From Limnomonas spitsbergensis (Eukaryota; Chlorophyta; Chlorophyceae; Chlamydomonadales), in the NCBI GenBank assembly GCA_037349105.1, contig JAYJMM010000122.1, positions 1,860,001 to 1,924,000 on the forward strand: a DNA stretch of 64,000 nt, written 5' to 3'. The notes under the pieces are model-generated. The model was given only the letters and a program-made list of their open reading frames with translations. It made no database searches and was not told the DNA's origin. This document shows positions 45,778-59,000 of the stretch, one piece after another. Made by a program: the position numbers and the translations under genes. Each line of letters starts with the position of its first letter. Position 1 is the first letter of the stretch.

Positions 45778-46170
45778 CCTTAGTCCCTTTTTGAAGTGTG
45801 GATGACAGGCTGCAACAGTGTGGATGACAGACTGCAGCAGTGTGGATGACAGACTGCAGCAGTGTGGATGACAGGCTGCAGCAGTGTGGATGACAGGCTT
45901 CATCAGTGTGGATGACAGGCTGCAACAGTGGGGATGACAGACTGCAGCAGTGTGGATGACAGACTGCAGCAGTGTGGATGACAGACTGCAGCAGTGTGGA
46001 TGACAGGCTGCAGCAGTATGGATGACAGGCTGCAACAGTGTGGATGACAGACTGCAGCAGTGTGGATGACAGACTGCAGCAGTGTGGATGACAGACTGAA
46101 GCAGTGTGAATGACAGACTGCAGCAGTGTGGATGATGGGCTGCAGCAGTGTGGATGACAGACTGCAGGAA
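45778..46170. repeat. 22-bp minisatellite
   Basis: About 18 units of TGTGGATGACAGACTGCAGC+AG. The period of 22 is not divisible by three, so the two long minus-strand frames here repeat with a 22-residue period and are shadows. It lies upstream of the carboxypeptidase start. Confidence 0.9.
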
Positions 46171-47305
46171 TGAGATCGGCCCTAAGGATTGAGGCAGATG
46201 GCGGCAGCCTGTCCACACAATATGGCCACTCACAGGTATTGTGGGTGGCCGGGGTGCTTCCCAAAAGCTTCCCAATGGCAACGATGTTGTATGAGTTGCG
46301 CTGAATCAACTTCTTTTGGTTGGGGCCTGAAGTAAATGACTCGCGACCTGTGTATCATTGGTTCTCTGAGTATCCCCCCACAGCATCCTGAGGGCTAGAC
46401 AGACGTTGTAGTAGTACGTGCCCTGTGACTGGCTGGCTGGGACGCTGAACATCACTGCGCATGGCAAGGCCGGGTTGGGATTTATTAATGAAAGGCCCCT
46501 TAGAACTAAATACTGTCTCTAGGTAGGAGTGGTGGCCTGGGTGAGCAGAAACATGGGGTGATGCATATCCATGCGTTAAGTGCTCCACATGCGAAGCAAC
46601 TGAGACTGGTATTTGGAAGTGATATCAAGTGAGCAGTGAGAAATTAGGTCCTGTGAAATATGTGCAAATGTTGTGAAATAATGATAATGCCACATACCGG
46701 TACCATGCATCCGATCCATGCTGGCCATCTACTAGCAGAGCCCGAACCTGTTTCCATCATGCATGCACCCACCTGAACCACCTGACGTGGCCGGGGAAGG
46801 GGACTTGTTTGGGTTAGGGCTGGCTGTGCCTGCAGATAGGGCAGGGGCGAGTGTTATGTGGTGCAGATTAGCTGTAAGTGTGTGTCCACAATGGTCAGTA
46901 TGGATCAACATACGGAGGAGCATGGAGGTGAGGATGCAACTCCGTCATCAGCGAAGCAGTCCGCATGACTAGTGTGACACAGGGTAGTACTATATCAAGG
47001 GAAATACACAGTGCACAGTTTATACCCCATGTGCATCAGGTACACCATTGAGGTCCAGATGAAGAATCTGGGGTGGGGCAGACAGTGCGGCAAGCCATCC
47101 AATGATTATCATGGCCATCTGGAGGGGGGAAATAGGTCATCTGACCCTAGTAGGTGTTAAAGGGGAGGGGACTTCATGTCAATCCCCATGATGCCTGGAG
47201 GGGTCTTTGTGCTATTATGGATGGGGGACAACCTGTGGCATGATTATGATAGGAACCCTGCTCTCACTAACATAGTACCCTGCTCTCACCCTCTCCCATT
47301 TGCAG
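46171..47305. other. Intergenic, no gene recognised
   Basis: No supported exon except a possible echo (46863-46902) of the exon at 47306-47363. Confidence 0.4.
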
Positions 47306-47363
47306 CCGCCTGCTGAGACGGCAAAATTGCATTTCGTGCAAGGATCTGTACACAATCAACGAG
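47306..47363 (+). CDS. Orphan exon of an unidentified host gene
   Basis: After CCCATTTGCAG the frame reads RLLRRQNCISCKDLYTINE and stops at a GTGAGT donor (58 nt, one base plus 19 codons). The pair of cysteines and good borders suggest a true exon. I do not recognise the protein, and a LINE fragment follows 200 bp downstream. No partner exons were found. Confidence 0.3.
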
Positions 47364-47570
47364 GTGAGTATCAGAAGCGGCATAGTAGTGACGGTGGGAT
47401 TCAGCCAGGCACGCACTGACTACCCTGACTACTCTGACCAAGGGTAACGGCGCGGACGCGGCCTAGGCCCATGCCGCGCTGTTTCCTTAACCCTCACGCC
47501 CCTGCGGGACGTAGTTTTCTTTCTTTCTTACTCTGACAGTGACTGGCCCCTACCTCATCGCAGCGCAGCC

Positions 47571-48455
47571 ATGGCGGCCGACATGGAGCTCGCTGTCAGA
47601 CAGGGCACCGGAGGGCGCAATTGGTGCAGGGAATTGCTAGGTGATTTGAAGGAGCTGGAGCTGGGATCAGCCGTCCCCAAACTGCGTCAGACAGCGACTG
47701 ACCTTCAGCCGCTACCTGTCCCAGAGGTGCTAGCGCTAGTTGATGCAGCATACGAGCGGGCGCAGCTGGATGCAGCTGGCAGAGGGGACCCCAGAGATCC
47801 TGCCACTGAACACAGGTCTATGGCGGCCTACCGCAACTGTTTCAGTCTACGGCGGGCGCCGTGCTGGCGCAGGCCAGGGGCCGCACCAGTCGAAGGGAGT
47901 GTGCTTGCGTGCGCACAGACTTACGGCTGCGGGTTGGCGCCGTCAGCACGGCTGACACTCGAGGACGGCGCAGCGGTCAGCAGCGTGATGGACGGTGCTG
48001 CCAACGGTGTTGGGCTAGGGGAGATGGCGCGCACGTTGAGGATGCGCTACCTGTCTGCTTCCAGTGCCCTAGCGTGAAGGAGAGGCTTAGGGAGAGAGGT
48101 TGGGCAGGCCCCCCAGGGGGCGCCACAGACTTTCAACAGTTGTACCGGGGCAGGCTTGGATGGGAGGCTCTAACTTGTGTTGATAACGTCGTACGCTTTG
48201 TTGAGGCCTAGTTTTGTTGCTTTTCTTTGCCTTCTTGGGGAATAGGCTTGAGAGGTGCAAGGGTACTTCAGGGTGCCTTTTCGTTTTGGGGGGATATTTC
48301 CCCCCCATCCTTCTTTCCCACTTTCCCCTCCTTTCTTTTGTCCTGCCCCCTTGTGTTTTTTCATCTTTCATCCCAACTTTTTTTTTAGTTAGGCGCCCAC
48401 GCGGCCGAGCCTTTTTCAGCAGGGCCCAGAATTGTAACGTCATTGTCATAGTTTA
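47571..48455 (+). pseudogene. LINE-like element: short N-part, C-terminal motif and 3' end
   Basis: A 168-codon frame (47571-48077; MAADMELAVRQGTG, DVNA-free Ala-rich) shares ELLG..ELE..DLQP..EVL.LVDAAY with 19150-19340. Another frame to 48211 reads RCCQRCWARGDGAHVEDAL, CPSVKERLRERGW and LGWEALTCVDNVVRFVEA, like the Cys/His motif and tail of LINE reverse transcriptases. Polymerase motifs are absent, so the copy is internally deleted. The 3' end (48212-48455) is the family tail that recurs at 22000-22215 on the minus strand. Confidence 0.6.
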
Positions 48456-50066
48456 TTTCGGGCCTGCCGGGATGGACCTTGTTCTCAGGCAGTGCCACCG
48501 GTATTTTTACTTTGCGCATTTTTAAGGACAGGCTGCTATCCTTTGTAAACCAGACCAGTCTAGCTCTCACATGTTCTCTCTCTCCCCCTGTCTAGATGGT
48601 CGGGTTCCATGTTTCTGCCCCCCGCACACAGGATTGTGGCATGGCTGCACCATGGTCCTGGATGTGCATGGTACCTACCTATAATTAAGCTTGCTCATCC
48701 CCTACCATCCCCACGCGGCCTAGCGTTCAGCAATCCCCTTATGCCTTGTGGGTATGCACTGTTCGTAACATGCTCTTGGGCACTGTACTAGTAGTAATTA
48801 TAGCTCACCATGGTAAGAAAACTGAGCTGCCGGCCGTACCAAACAACCAATGATAAGGCACCATGTTCATGCAAGTGTGCGACCGTCAAAACACTCTAAC
48901 GGGCCAATCAAGTGACAGCCACCTCTGGCCTTTGGGGCTATTAGAACCGAGCCATGGTATGTATGGTCTACATCCGGTGGCCAACTTAGCAACGTGGATT
49001 GCTGCACTAAGCCCCTTAGGCTGTTGGCCTTGTTGTCAGCAGTGGCTACCTAAAATGAGCCCTCAGGTCCAGTTGCTGAACTTAACCATGTCGTAGAGCT
49101 AGGTGGCAAACAATGATGTAGTTAATTTCTTTGCATGACGAACATGCCATTCAAAATTCGATGACGTGGCACCTATCTACAGATCCTCAGGGTGCTCAAA
49201 AGGCTCGGCTGCCCAACTGTCTGGTTCAGGGTTTGGTCTCGGGTCTGGTCGGGAGGAAACGGCTGTTTCAGAAACATAGAAAGAAATAAGAAGAACTACA
49301 ACCGTAAAGGTCCAGAGAGGCCATTGATGAGCGTGTAGGTCCCGTGCATGCCCTTAAACACCCCATGCATGGAATCATGGACTCGCACGAAACATGGCTA
49401 TGACGTTGCACCTCTGGACCCTACTATGTAAAGCTGGGCCGCTAGGGCACCCAACGAATATGTTTATATGTGAATCTAAATATTTCAAAACCTTCTACCT
49501 ACCTTGTGTTTGCGCCTCGGCGATGTGCCGGTGCTGCTGCAATGCAGGCAGCCAGGTACGTACTACATGCTGCCTACAGGCATGCTACCTCGTCCTAGCT
49601 AAATTTCTCCTCTTCTCCAATTCCACATCAGCACAGTTTAATTCCGAATTTTGTCTCCTCCTCCCCTCCATTAGCCGGGAATGCTCGGTGCCTCCCCGTC
49701 CGCTCTATTCACTCCGTTCTGGTCACCAACTACCAACCAACTTCCCTCGTTGTCGTATCATCGGACTCATGCTGCGCCTCGGATAGTCGGAAACTCGGAT
49801 TCAGGAAATCGCATCACCTTTCAAAGCGGAGTCGCTAAATTTCATTAAGCTTCCTATTCCCTTCTCATTGTCAGCTTTGCTCTCCTTGAAGTTTGGCCAC
49901 ACCGACCTCCTTGCCCCTTTTAATTCTTCTCGGAAGGACCGGGCACCCCTCTTAACGTCTTTAAAAAAAATGATGTAGTCGGTAGAGGCTTCGACGAGAT
50001 TCAGTCCTGACACCACCTCATGCTCCTGATATCAGCGGATCTCTGATCTCCATCACTGATCCTCAG
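48456..50066. other. Intergenic; LINE 3' ends, no gene recognised
   Basis: The minus-direction LINE tail is recognisable at 49394-49455 (ATGACGTTGCACCTCTGG) and as a fragment near 49195-49235. A GTACGT donor at 49555 after GGCAGCCAG could belong to an upstream exon of the next gene, but its frame cannot be confirmed. Confidence 0.4.
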
Positions 50067-53000
50067 CGGCATCGACCGCAGCGGAAGCAAGGAGTGAGCA
50101 AATTATAGAGGAGGCGAGCGACGGATTGCGCGCTCATAAGGCGCAAGCCTCCAAGGTACGTGTTCGGCATGCCAGCAAATCTGCATGGGCTGCCCCCATG
50201 CAAGCGTATCAGCATGTCCGCCTGCCAAGCCCGCATGCAACAGGTTCTGGATGGCACCGCATAGAGCACAGCCCTTACATGTATCCTCCCTGCTTGACCT
50301 GCCCCTCAATTGAAGCCCACTTCCTGCCCACAACTTGTTACACTGGAAGCATGCACCCCTTCATTTGGGGGGGATACCGGGCAGCATGCACTGGGCCGAT
50401 GCAGATAAACCATCTACGTGTTACAGAAAGGTCACCCAGCCAGCAAGTAATGCTGCAAGACACCCCTCGGCCTTGGGCCACGGCGTTGCTGAATTGTATC
50501 TGGAGTGCACGTAAAACCCATGTCGCATGCTTGGCAGTGGCATAGCTGAATATATCAAGGACACAAAAACACCCACTGTTGCATGCAGCCCGGCATGTAG
50601 CTGCAATCCAGCCGAATGTTGCTTCATGATGGGATGTGGCTGAAATACTGCACCACCTTAAGTCCTTTACCCTTCCAGCTTCTAGCTCCCTGCCTCCCCC
50701 CGTCCAGCCCTCATCTCTGGGTGGTCTGCCCTGTGGGCCACCTTATCCCTGCATCCACCATTAAAGCTCAATACACCAGAAGGCAGGGCATGTAGCTGAA
50801 ATGTAGCCGAACTTCACTGAAACAACACAGGGGTGACGTTCACTGCACATCCAACACTTTGCCCAACCAAAGCATTCAGGCCATCTGCTTTTACTATCAG
50901 CTCTTCACAACTCTCTACTATCCGCTCCTCATCCCTGACCGCTGCTGCTCTAACCCACTCCCTGCTCCCTGCTACTCTAAACGCCAACACGCCCCTACCC
51001 CCAATTTGCACCTATTAATTTAAAATTTAAATCCTCTTTCCCCGCTCCATCCACACAGATGTGCTGCTGACCCCTAAATCCTGAGGCCCAGGCCCTTAAA
51101 CCATGCTTCCCGCCCTCCTCTCCAGCAGGCGCTGCTCAACCCTAAACCCTGTTCCTCGTCCTCCCCCCCCACTGGCGCAGCTCCTCTTGCCCCCGGCCCT
51201 CACGCGCCGCCTGCTCCTCCTGCAACTCCACCATCGCTCCATCAACCCTGTTAGGCCCTCATGGAGGTTTCGGAAGGGCAGCAGGGGGAGGCAGGCCTGG
51301 TGAAAGAGCTCATGAGGGAGGCAAGGTCGGAGGAAGTGGCAAAATCAGGAACAGAAGCAACAACTGGAGTAGCGACAGCAATTGAAGCAACAACAGGTGC
51401 AGCAGCAGTAGATGCCGCAGAAGCAGCAAGAACAACAACAGAAGCAGAAGTAGATGCCGCTGAAGCGACAACAGAGCCAACAGCACCAGGACCAGCAGAC
51501 GCAACAACAGCAGTAACAGCAGAAGCAACAGCAGCAACAGCCGAAGCAGCGCAAGCAGGTGCAACAACCACAGCAGCAGCAACAGCAGCTGGGGAAGCTG
51601 AGGCAGGGTCTGACGGTGTGGACACCGTGCCAAGACAACAGGAGCAACAGCCGCTGGCAGTGGACATGATGGACATGGATGACAAGGATGGAGCCACCAG
51701 GTAGGATCATCATGTAATACGCTGCACCAGAAGTGTAACAACAGTGTAATAACATGAACGGGGCTTGAGCGGGGTGGGGTGGGGTAGGGGGGTAGAGCTG
51801 TGGAGTTGTATTCAGGTCAACCCCACTGTCTGTCAGGACAGGGTGCACATTTGGTCATCACTTTTCACACCTGGTGGACTGTTTGGACAATATAAAGTCC
51901 TGTCCTGTGAAGCCAATATGTTTGTGGATCTGAAGATTGAACTCTCAACCCCAAAGCTAAAATCTTCGGTTTTGGGGGGCAGCAGATATTTCAGATATGA
52001 GCAAGGCTCAAATGTCTGTTAATAAATGAATTCTTCGCAGCCCCAAACCCTCATGACCCTGCATTATTCATTCCAGCCACCTTGAACTGGTAGTTCAACC
52101 ATTTCATTGATCCTTGATGTGCGCCTGACCAGGATTATTCTCGAAGACCCATCGTTAGCAGCCGCCCTCGCGCCTCCGGCTGTTGCGTTCACAGCTGTGG
52201 CGGACTCGAGCGCAACTTATGCGGATGCAACAGCGGCTGTTGCAGAGGTCTTAGGCGCGTTGCCGCCTGTTGCGGACTCTGCCCTGCCTTCAGTGCTTGG
52301 TGTTGCACCTGCGGCTGGTTCTGATGCGGTTGTTTCAGATGTTACCCCGGCTGTTGCAGATGCAGCTGCCGTGTCTCCGGCTGTTGCAAGCTCAGCTCAT
52401 TCAGATGCTAACACAAATGCTGCAGCCCTGGCTGTTGCGGACGCAGCAGCGGCTGTTGCCGACCTGGCTGTTGCAGATGCAGCTGTTGCAGACGAGGTTG
52501 ATGCAGCCCTGGCCATTGCGGATGCAGCCACAGTTGTTGCAGCCTCTCCTGTTGCAGATTCAGTTGTTGCAGCCCCTGTTGTTGCATGCGCAACAGCTCT
52601 AGACGCGGCAGCTGCTGTTGCCGACCTGGCTGTTGCAGATGCAAATGTTGCAGCGTCGGCTGGTGCATGCTCAACAGCTGTAGACGGGGCCGTAGCTGTC
52701 ACAACCCCTCCTGTGGTGGATGCAGCTGTTGCAGCCCCTGTTGTTAGATGTACAGCAGCTGTAGACGTTGCCACAGCTGTTGCAGCCCCAGCTGCCGCGG
52801 ATGCTGCAGCGGCTGTTGCAGTTGTTGCGGATGTGGCTGTTACGGCCCCTGCTGCTGAAAATGCTGCTCCAGCTCATGAGGGTGCAGCCCCTCCTGTTGC
52901 GGATGCGCCTTCTCCTGTTGCCGTCGCTGCCCTGTCAGTCCTCCATGTGCTGGAAGAGATGAAGGGTCAGAAGGAGGAGGTGGAGGACATGGAGGAGGTG

Positions 53001-56000
53001 CAGGGGCCAGAGGAGGAGGTGGAGGGGAAAGAGCAAAAGGAGGTCAAGGAGGGACAGGAGAAGGAGGAGGAGATGAAGGAGGTGAAGGGCGGACTGCGGG
53101 AGGCAGAAAAGGAGGGGCAACAGAAGGAGGAACAGGAAGCGGCGGTGGAGGAGGAGTGTGCTCCCTCTCCCGCTCCCGCTCCCTCCACTGCCCCCTGCTT
53201 GGCGGTTTTGGAGTCTGGAGAGCTGATGATGTCGGCGGCAATCGAGGCGGCAGGTGCCAAACAGGTGCTAGCTGGGGGAGGGGGGGGGGGGAGGTTGCTA
53301 CCTCAAGGTCAGGTTTGAGCGGGGGCGGAGGGGCGGGGGCGGGGGCGTAGAAGCAAGGTCGGGGGTGGAGAGGTGGGGTTGGGGGCGGAGGGCGGGGGAA
53401 GCAGGTGCTTCCATTTGGGATGAAGGGATGTTGCCATTTCGTTCAGGTTTGGGCAGAGGCGGGGGCGGAGGCGGGGGAAGCAGGTGCCCTGGTGCAGTCT
53501 AGGTTCGAGGTTGTAAGAGTTCAGGGAGAACGTTGTTGGGGTTGCAGTTACTGGTGGTTAGGGTTGAGTGTTAAAGAGTGAAGGTTTCTTTGTTCGGGTT
53601 GTGTAGTTTGGGGTCTTGGGTCTGAGGTTTCAATGTTTGAAGGGGGTTCTTATGCCTATGTTTGCAGTCCAACTTCACCATGCATCAAACCGGTATACCC
53701 GGTATAGGCTAAGGGTTTATTCATGCTGTATAGAACTGCTTCTTCGAAACTTTTACCTCATAACCTTGTATTAGAAACCGCCTCAACCACCCCAACCACC
53801 TTTCATAGGTTTCGATCTCCGTGTCCCATCAGCAGCCCCTAAAGGCATCCAAGGGCACCCCTACATCATTGGACCGTACTTCCACAAAAGGACAGGTGTG
53901 CATGTGGGTGACAGGTAGCTGCACAGGAGCTGCCGAATATCAGGCATGAAGCTATTCGGCAGCTGATTGGTAGCTGCCCAGTAGCTGGAATCTCTCAGCA
54001 CCTCTTCCTCGATTGATTGGACTGCCATAGAAGGACAGGTGTGCATGTAGCTGACAGGTAGCTGACAAGTTAGTGCCAAGGGGACATGTAGCTGACAGGT
54101 AGCTGACAAAATAAGTGCCACGTGGTCATGTAGCTGACAGGTAGCTGAAAACACTATGTACACCTTCATCATTATACTAGACTGACAGAAACACATCTGC
54201 CTGTCACGTAGCTGGCAACTAGCTGTCATGTAGCTGAATGTTAGCGGACATGTTGCTGACACTATCCCGGCTTGGGATTTGTCAAAGCCTGCTGTGTCCG
54301 CCGCACTGTCTCATTCATTTATTGAGTGTCTGGTCTTACCAAGGTGTGGGGCTGGTCGTCTAAACCCTGCTTGACTGGGGCTGGTCGTCCAACCCTGCTT
54401 GACTGGGGCTGGTCGTTCAACCCTGCTTGACTGGGGCTGGTCGTCCAACCCTGCTTGACTGGGGCTGGTCGTCCAACCCTGCTTGACTGGGGCTGGTCGT
54501 CCAACCCTGCTTGACTGGGGCTGGTCGTTCAACCCTGCTTGACTGGGGCTGGTCGTCCAACCCTGCTTGACTGGGGCTGGTCGTCCAACCCTGCTTGACT
54601 GGGGCTGGTCGTCCAACCCTGCTTGACTGGGGCTGGTCGTCCAACCCTGCTTGACTGGGGCTGGTCGTCCAACCCTGCTTGACTGGGGCTGGTCGTTCAA
54701 CCCTGCTTGACTGGGGCTGGTCGTCCAACCCTGCTTGACTGGGGCTGGTCGTCCAACCCTGCTTGACTGGGGCTGGTCGTCTAAACCCTGCTTGACTGGG
54801 GCTGGTCGTCCAACCCTGCTTGACTGGGGCTGGTCGTTCAACCCTGCTTGACTGGGGCTGGTCGTCCAACCCTGCTTGACTGGGGCTGGTCGTCCAACCC
54901 TGCTTGACTGGGGCTGGTCGTTCAACCCTGCTTGACTGGGGCTGGTCGTCCAACCCTGCTTGACTGGGGCTGGCCGTCCAACCCTGCTTGACTGGGGCTG
55001 GTCGTCCAACCCTGCTTGACTGGGGCTGGTCGTTCAACCCTGCTTGACTGGGGCTGGTCGTCCAACCCTGCTTGACTGGGGCTGGCCGTCCAACCCTGCT
55101 TGACTGGGGCTGGTCGTCCAACCCTGCTTGACTGGGGCTGGTCGTCCAACCCTGCTTGACTGGGGCTGGTCGTCCAACCCTGCTTGACTGGGGCTGGCCG
55201 TCCAACCCTGCTTGACTGGGGCTGGTCGTCCAACCCTGCTTGACTGGGGCTGGTCGTCCAACCCTGCTTGACTGGGGCTGGTCGTTCAACCCTGCTTGAG
55301 TTTGAGGTAGGAACCTGTATTTTTTAGGTTAAACCCATATATGTATTGCATGCCATGCCACCCTTGGCAAGCTGCTGGGCAGTCACCCCTGGGCCCATGG
55401 GGACCAAACCTTGACCGGTGTACGGCCAGTGGCACCAGCAAGAGGGCATGCTACATCATGCCAACACGGCTGCAGGCTGTGATATGGCTGAATAGTTTCT
55501 GGAGCACGCCAGATAGTAAGCGCTGGCAACATGGTAGAACCTACCTGGATATCCTTATGGCCTTTGTCGTCCTAATGTCTGCCTCCCTCATTTCCTGGAA
55601 TACCCCCCCCCACACGCACACCTGCGCATAATGCCTCCAAATTCCCCACTCACCTTTCCCAATCCTCCTGGGGCTTGCTAGGCCCAAGGTCGCTGGAGTG
55701 GCGGCCCATACTTCTCTCACCCACACCCACACTTTCCCTACACCTCCTCGCGCACCTCCCCCATGCATCCTCCCACCCAGGACTCCATCAGTCTTCGGTC
55801 GGTAGAATCGGGCGAAATCGAGGGTTTGGCAGCAGCTGCGTCAGTCAAAGAGGTGGGCTGTTGTGCTGGGCTCTAATGGTGTACTACTGTAAATGATGGG
55901 CTGGATGGTGGGCTGTGGAACAAGGAGGCCGCCAGCATTGTCAAGTTCAACCCTGGACCCTGAAGCTTTTTGGTGGGCATATACCTGGTGGACTGTGATG

Positions 56001-59000
56001 GTGGGCATATGCATGGTGGGCCTGGGCATGGTGGGCTGCTTGTCTGACTGTCTTATTAATCGGTGGGCTGGTTAGTCGACGGGGATGCTCATATGTTGCT
56101 TCGAGGATTGTCAGAATAGCCTGGCAACAGCTGCTTCAGTTCAAGTGGTGGGCTGGTGTGGTGGGCTGGGTGGTGGGCTGGGTATTGAGCTCCGTGGTGG
56201 ATTTGGTGGTGGGCTGGATGGCTGATATCAGCCAAGCCGCCTCAGACGAACATTGCGGCACTCAGTGTCGCGGTTATTGATGTTCTATTAAAATTAATGT
56301 ATGGTACAGGGTTTGTTCGGGTACGGTCCTGGCGGTATGCTTTATCGAAAATATAATTATTGAGCAAGCCCAGCAGGGGAATATCATAACTTGTTACTGT
56401 ACTGTATACGGTATTTGATTAGCCTTCCCTCGGCTATGAATAATTGTTTATTTCATGCTTCCTTAGGGCCAAAATATGGACAACATATTTCCGACTGAAA
56501 GTAGCGTTGACATACCAGCAGCAAGAATTCATCTTTTATTGATTCTCTCACACCTTAACGACGTTAATTGTGAGGGAAGGCAATATGATTCCACTGTAAG
56601 GCCCGCAGCTTGAGTTTGCTGGGTTCTAATTGTGTCCTCGCAAAGCCTGATTCCGGCCGATTCCGCTCAGCGTCATTCCAGCAAACCCTCGATAATACCC
56701 TCGATTGCTGAATCTGCCCCACTTGTCGCATATCTCCTAATAAATGCTATGCTAGCAGAAGCCCACACTGCGTGTACGGTACCCGTATATCCTTGCTACC
56801 ACCACTGCTATTTATTCATGATTAATATTCCCCTCCACACCTCTCCACTCAGGCCCAGCTGTCATCCGCCAGCAAGCCGCCACAGCTGGACGTTGCGGCA
56901 CTCATCGGCGCGGCCTCCCTCATGGCAGCCGAGATCGAGCGGACACCGGGCGGGAGTTGGTCCGGGGGCCGCAGGTAATTGGGATATGTAATAAAAACAA
57001 GTCTCGTCCGTGTAACTGGTTAAGCTGACGTGCTTTGCCCTCCCTCATAATTAATGCTGTGAAGGGTGGAGGGATATATTGAAATGCTTACCGAGGATCT
57101 TGAACGCCACTAATCAGATTATTGAGAGTCTTGGCCCGCAGCTTTTGGCCGAGGGAGGCATTGAAAGGGAAATGTAATGCATAGCTGAGGGGAGGCAATG
57201 CAGATGTCCGGTACTGGTGCTTATTATATGCTTTGCTTCCCCTCACAATTTACGTGTAGGGTTGAGAGATACATAAATGTAGGAAACATGCACCCTGTTC
57301 CAGTCCACAACCTCTTCCCTTGTCCTCCCGTGTTCTTCTTTCGGCTACGAATGCACCCTTGGCAGGCAGCCCCGCGGCCGCCGAAGGCCCCATTGGGACC
57401 AAACCTGGACCAGCCTAGATTTTGGCTGCCAAAACAGCATGGCTGGCCACCAAAGGGGTCTATGGCTGTAGGCCGCAGTGTAGCTGACATATAGCTGAGT
57501 CATGGGGGGGGGGAACTTGCTCTCCTCCTGACCCTAAACTCGTACCCCCCCCCTCTGTCAGGCGGAGGTCTGCCGACGGTTCGCGACCCCCATTGACGCG
57601 CGGCGGCTCTGGATCCCAGCCGGGTTCCAAGCGCCGGAGAGGGGGCTCCTCCCTGTCTCGATCGCCCAGCCCCCCACCCTCATCCTCTGCGCGAGCAGGG
57701 GAGCGTGAGGGGGGTTCAGCCGGCGGGCTCGGGCGAGGTAGCGGCTCCCACTCCCGTTCCCCGTCGCGGCCCCACCCAACATATCGCTCACACTCGGAGC
57801 GGGTGCGTGAGCATCGTGAGCGTGGTGACAGGGAGCGGGACAGGGAGCGGGGAGGCTCCGCAGCTGCTGCTGCTTCCAGGGGTGGTGGTGGCGGCCACCG
57901 CGAACAAAGCAACAGCGGTTATTACGACACAGCTGGCAAAGATTATGACCGTTCCAGGGCGCGAGATGGAGGCAGAGACAGGGACAGGGACAGAGACAGG
58001 GATGGAGAGCGTTATCGTGATCGGGACCGGGACCGAGGCGGAGACCGCGATCGCGACCGGGACTGGGACGGAGAGCGGGACAAGGAGCGGGACCGAGAGC
58101 GGGATAAGGAGCGCGACCGGGAGGGAGACCGGGATGGAGGCCGGGATAGGGAGCGCAATCGTGATCGGGAGGGTGACCGGGACAGGGACAGGGAGGTGGA
58201 CAGGGATTGGTACGGAGATCGTGACAATGAACGCGACCGGGGCGACCGAGGCGGGGACGGACGTCGCGACCGGGACCGTGATCGTCCGGGGCGGGAAACG
58301 GCAGATGGGACGTCACGAACATCGCCTGACCCGCATGCTGCGACCGGGGCTGGCTACAAGCGCTCCAGGGAATCTAGATCTAGATCCAGGTGTGTGATGA
58401 GGGATGAGGTGGGCATCGATAGGGCGCATGGGGTGTTTTGATCTGCTAGCTCTCCCTCTCCCTCTCCCTCTCCCTCTCCCTCTCCCTCTCCCTCTCCCTC
58501 TCCCTCTCCCTCTCCCTCTCCCTCTCCCTCTCCCTCTCCCTCTCCCTCTCCCTCTCCCTCTCCCTCTCCCTCTCCCTCTCCCTCTCCCCCCTCCCCTCTC
58601 CCCCCTCCCCTCTCCCCCCTCCCCTCTCCCCTCTCCCCTCTCCCCCCTCCCCCCTCCCCTCTCCCCTCTCCCTCTCCCCCTCCCTCTCCCTCTCCCTCTC
58701 CCTCTCCCTCTCCCTCTCCCTCTCCCTCTCCCTCTCCCTCTCCCCTCTCCCCTCTCCCCTCTCCCCTCTCCCCTCTCCCCTCTCCCCTCTCCCCTCTCCC
58801 CTCTCCCCTCTCCCCTCTCCCCTCTCCCCTCTCCCCTCTCCCCTCTCCCCTCTCCCCTCTCCCCTCTCCCCTCTCCCCTCTCCCCTCTCCCCTCTCCCCT
58901 CTCCCCTCTCCCCTCTCCCCTCTCCCCTCTCCCCTCTCCCCTCTCCCCTCTCCCCTCTCCCCTCTCCCCTCTCCCCTCTCCCCTCTCCCCTCTCCCCTCT

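Noticed and set aside
45706..46309. Minus-strand frames with HTAAVCHPHCC repeats, at first sight Cys/His metal-binding
   Set aside because: Period of 22 residues from a 22-bp minisatellite; no start context or splice sites.
51310..51848. Minus-strand Leu-rich and Cys-rich frames
   Set aside because: Antisense of an exon made of GCAACA triplets whose plus-strand frame has matching splice borders.
54311..55289. Minus-strand frame of 290 codons
   Set aside because: Open in every register of a 28-bp satellite in an intron.
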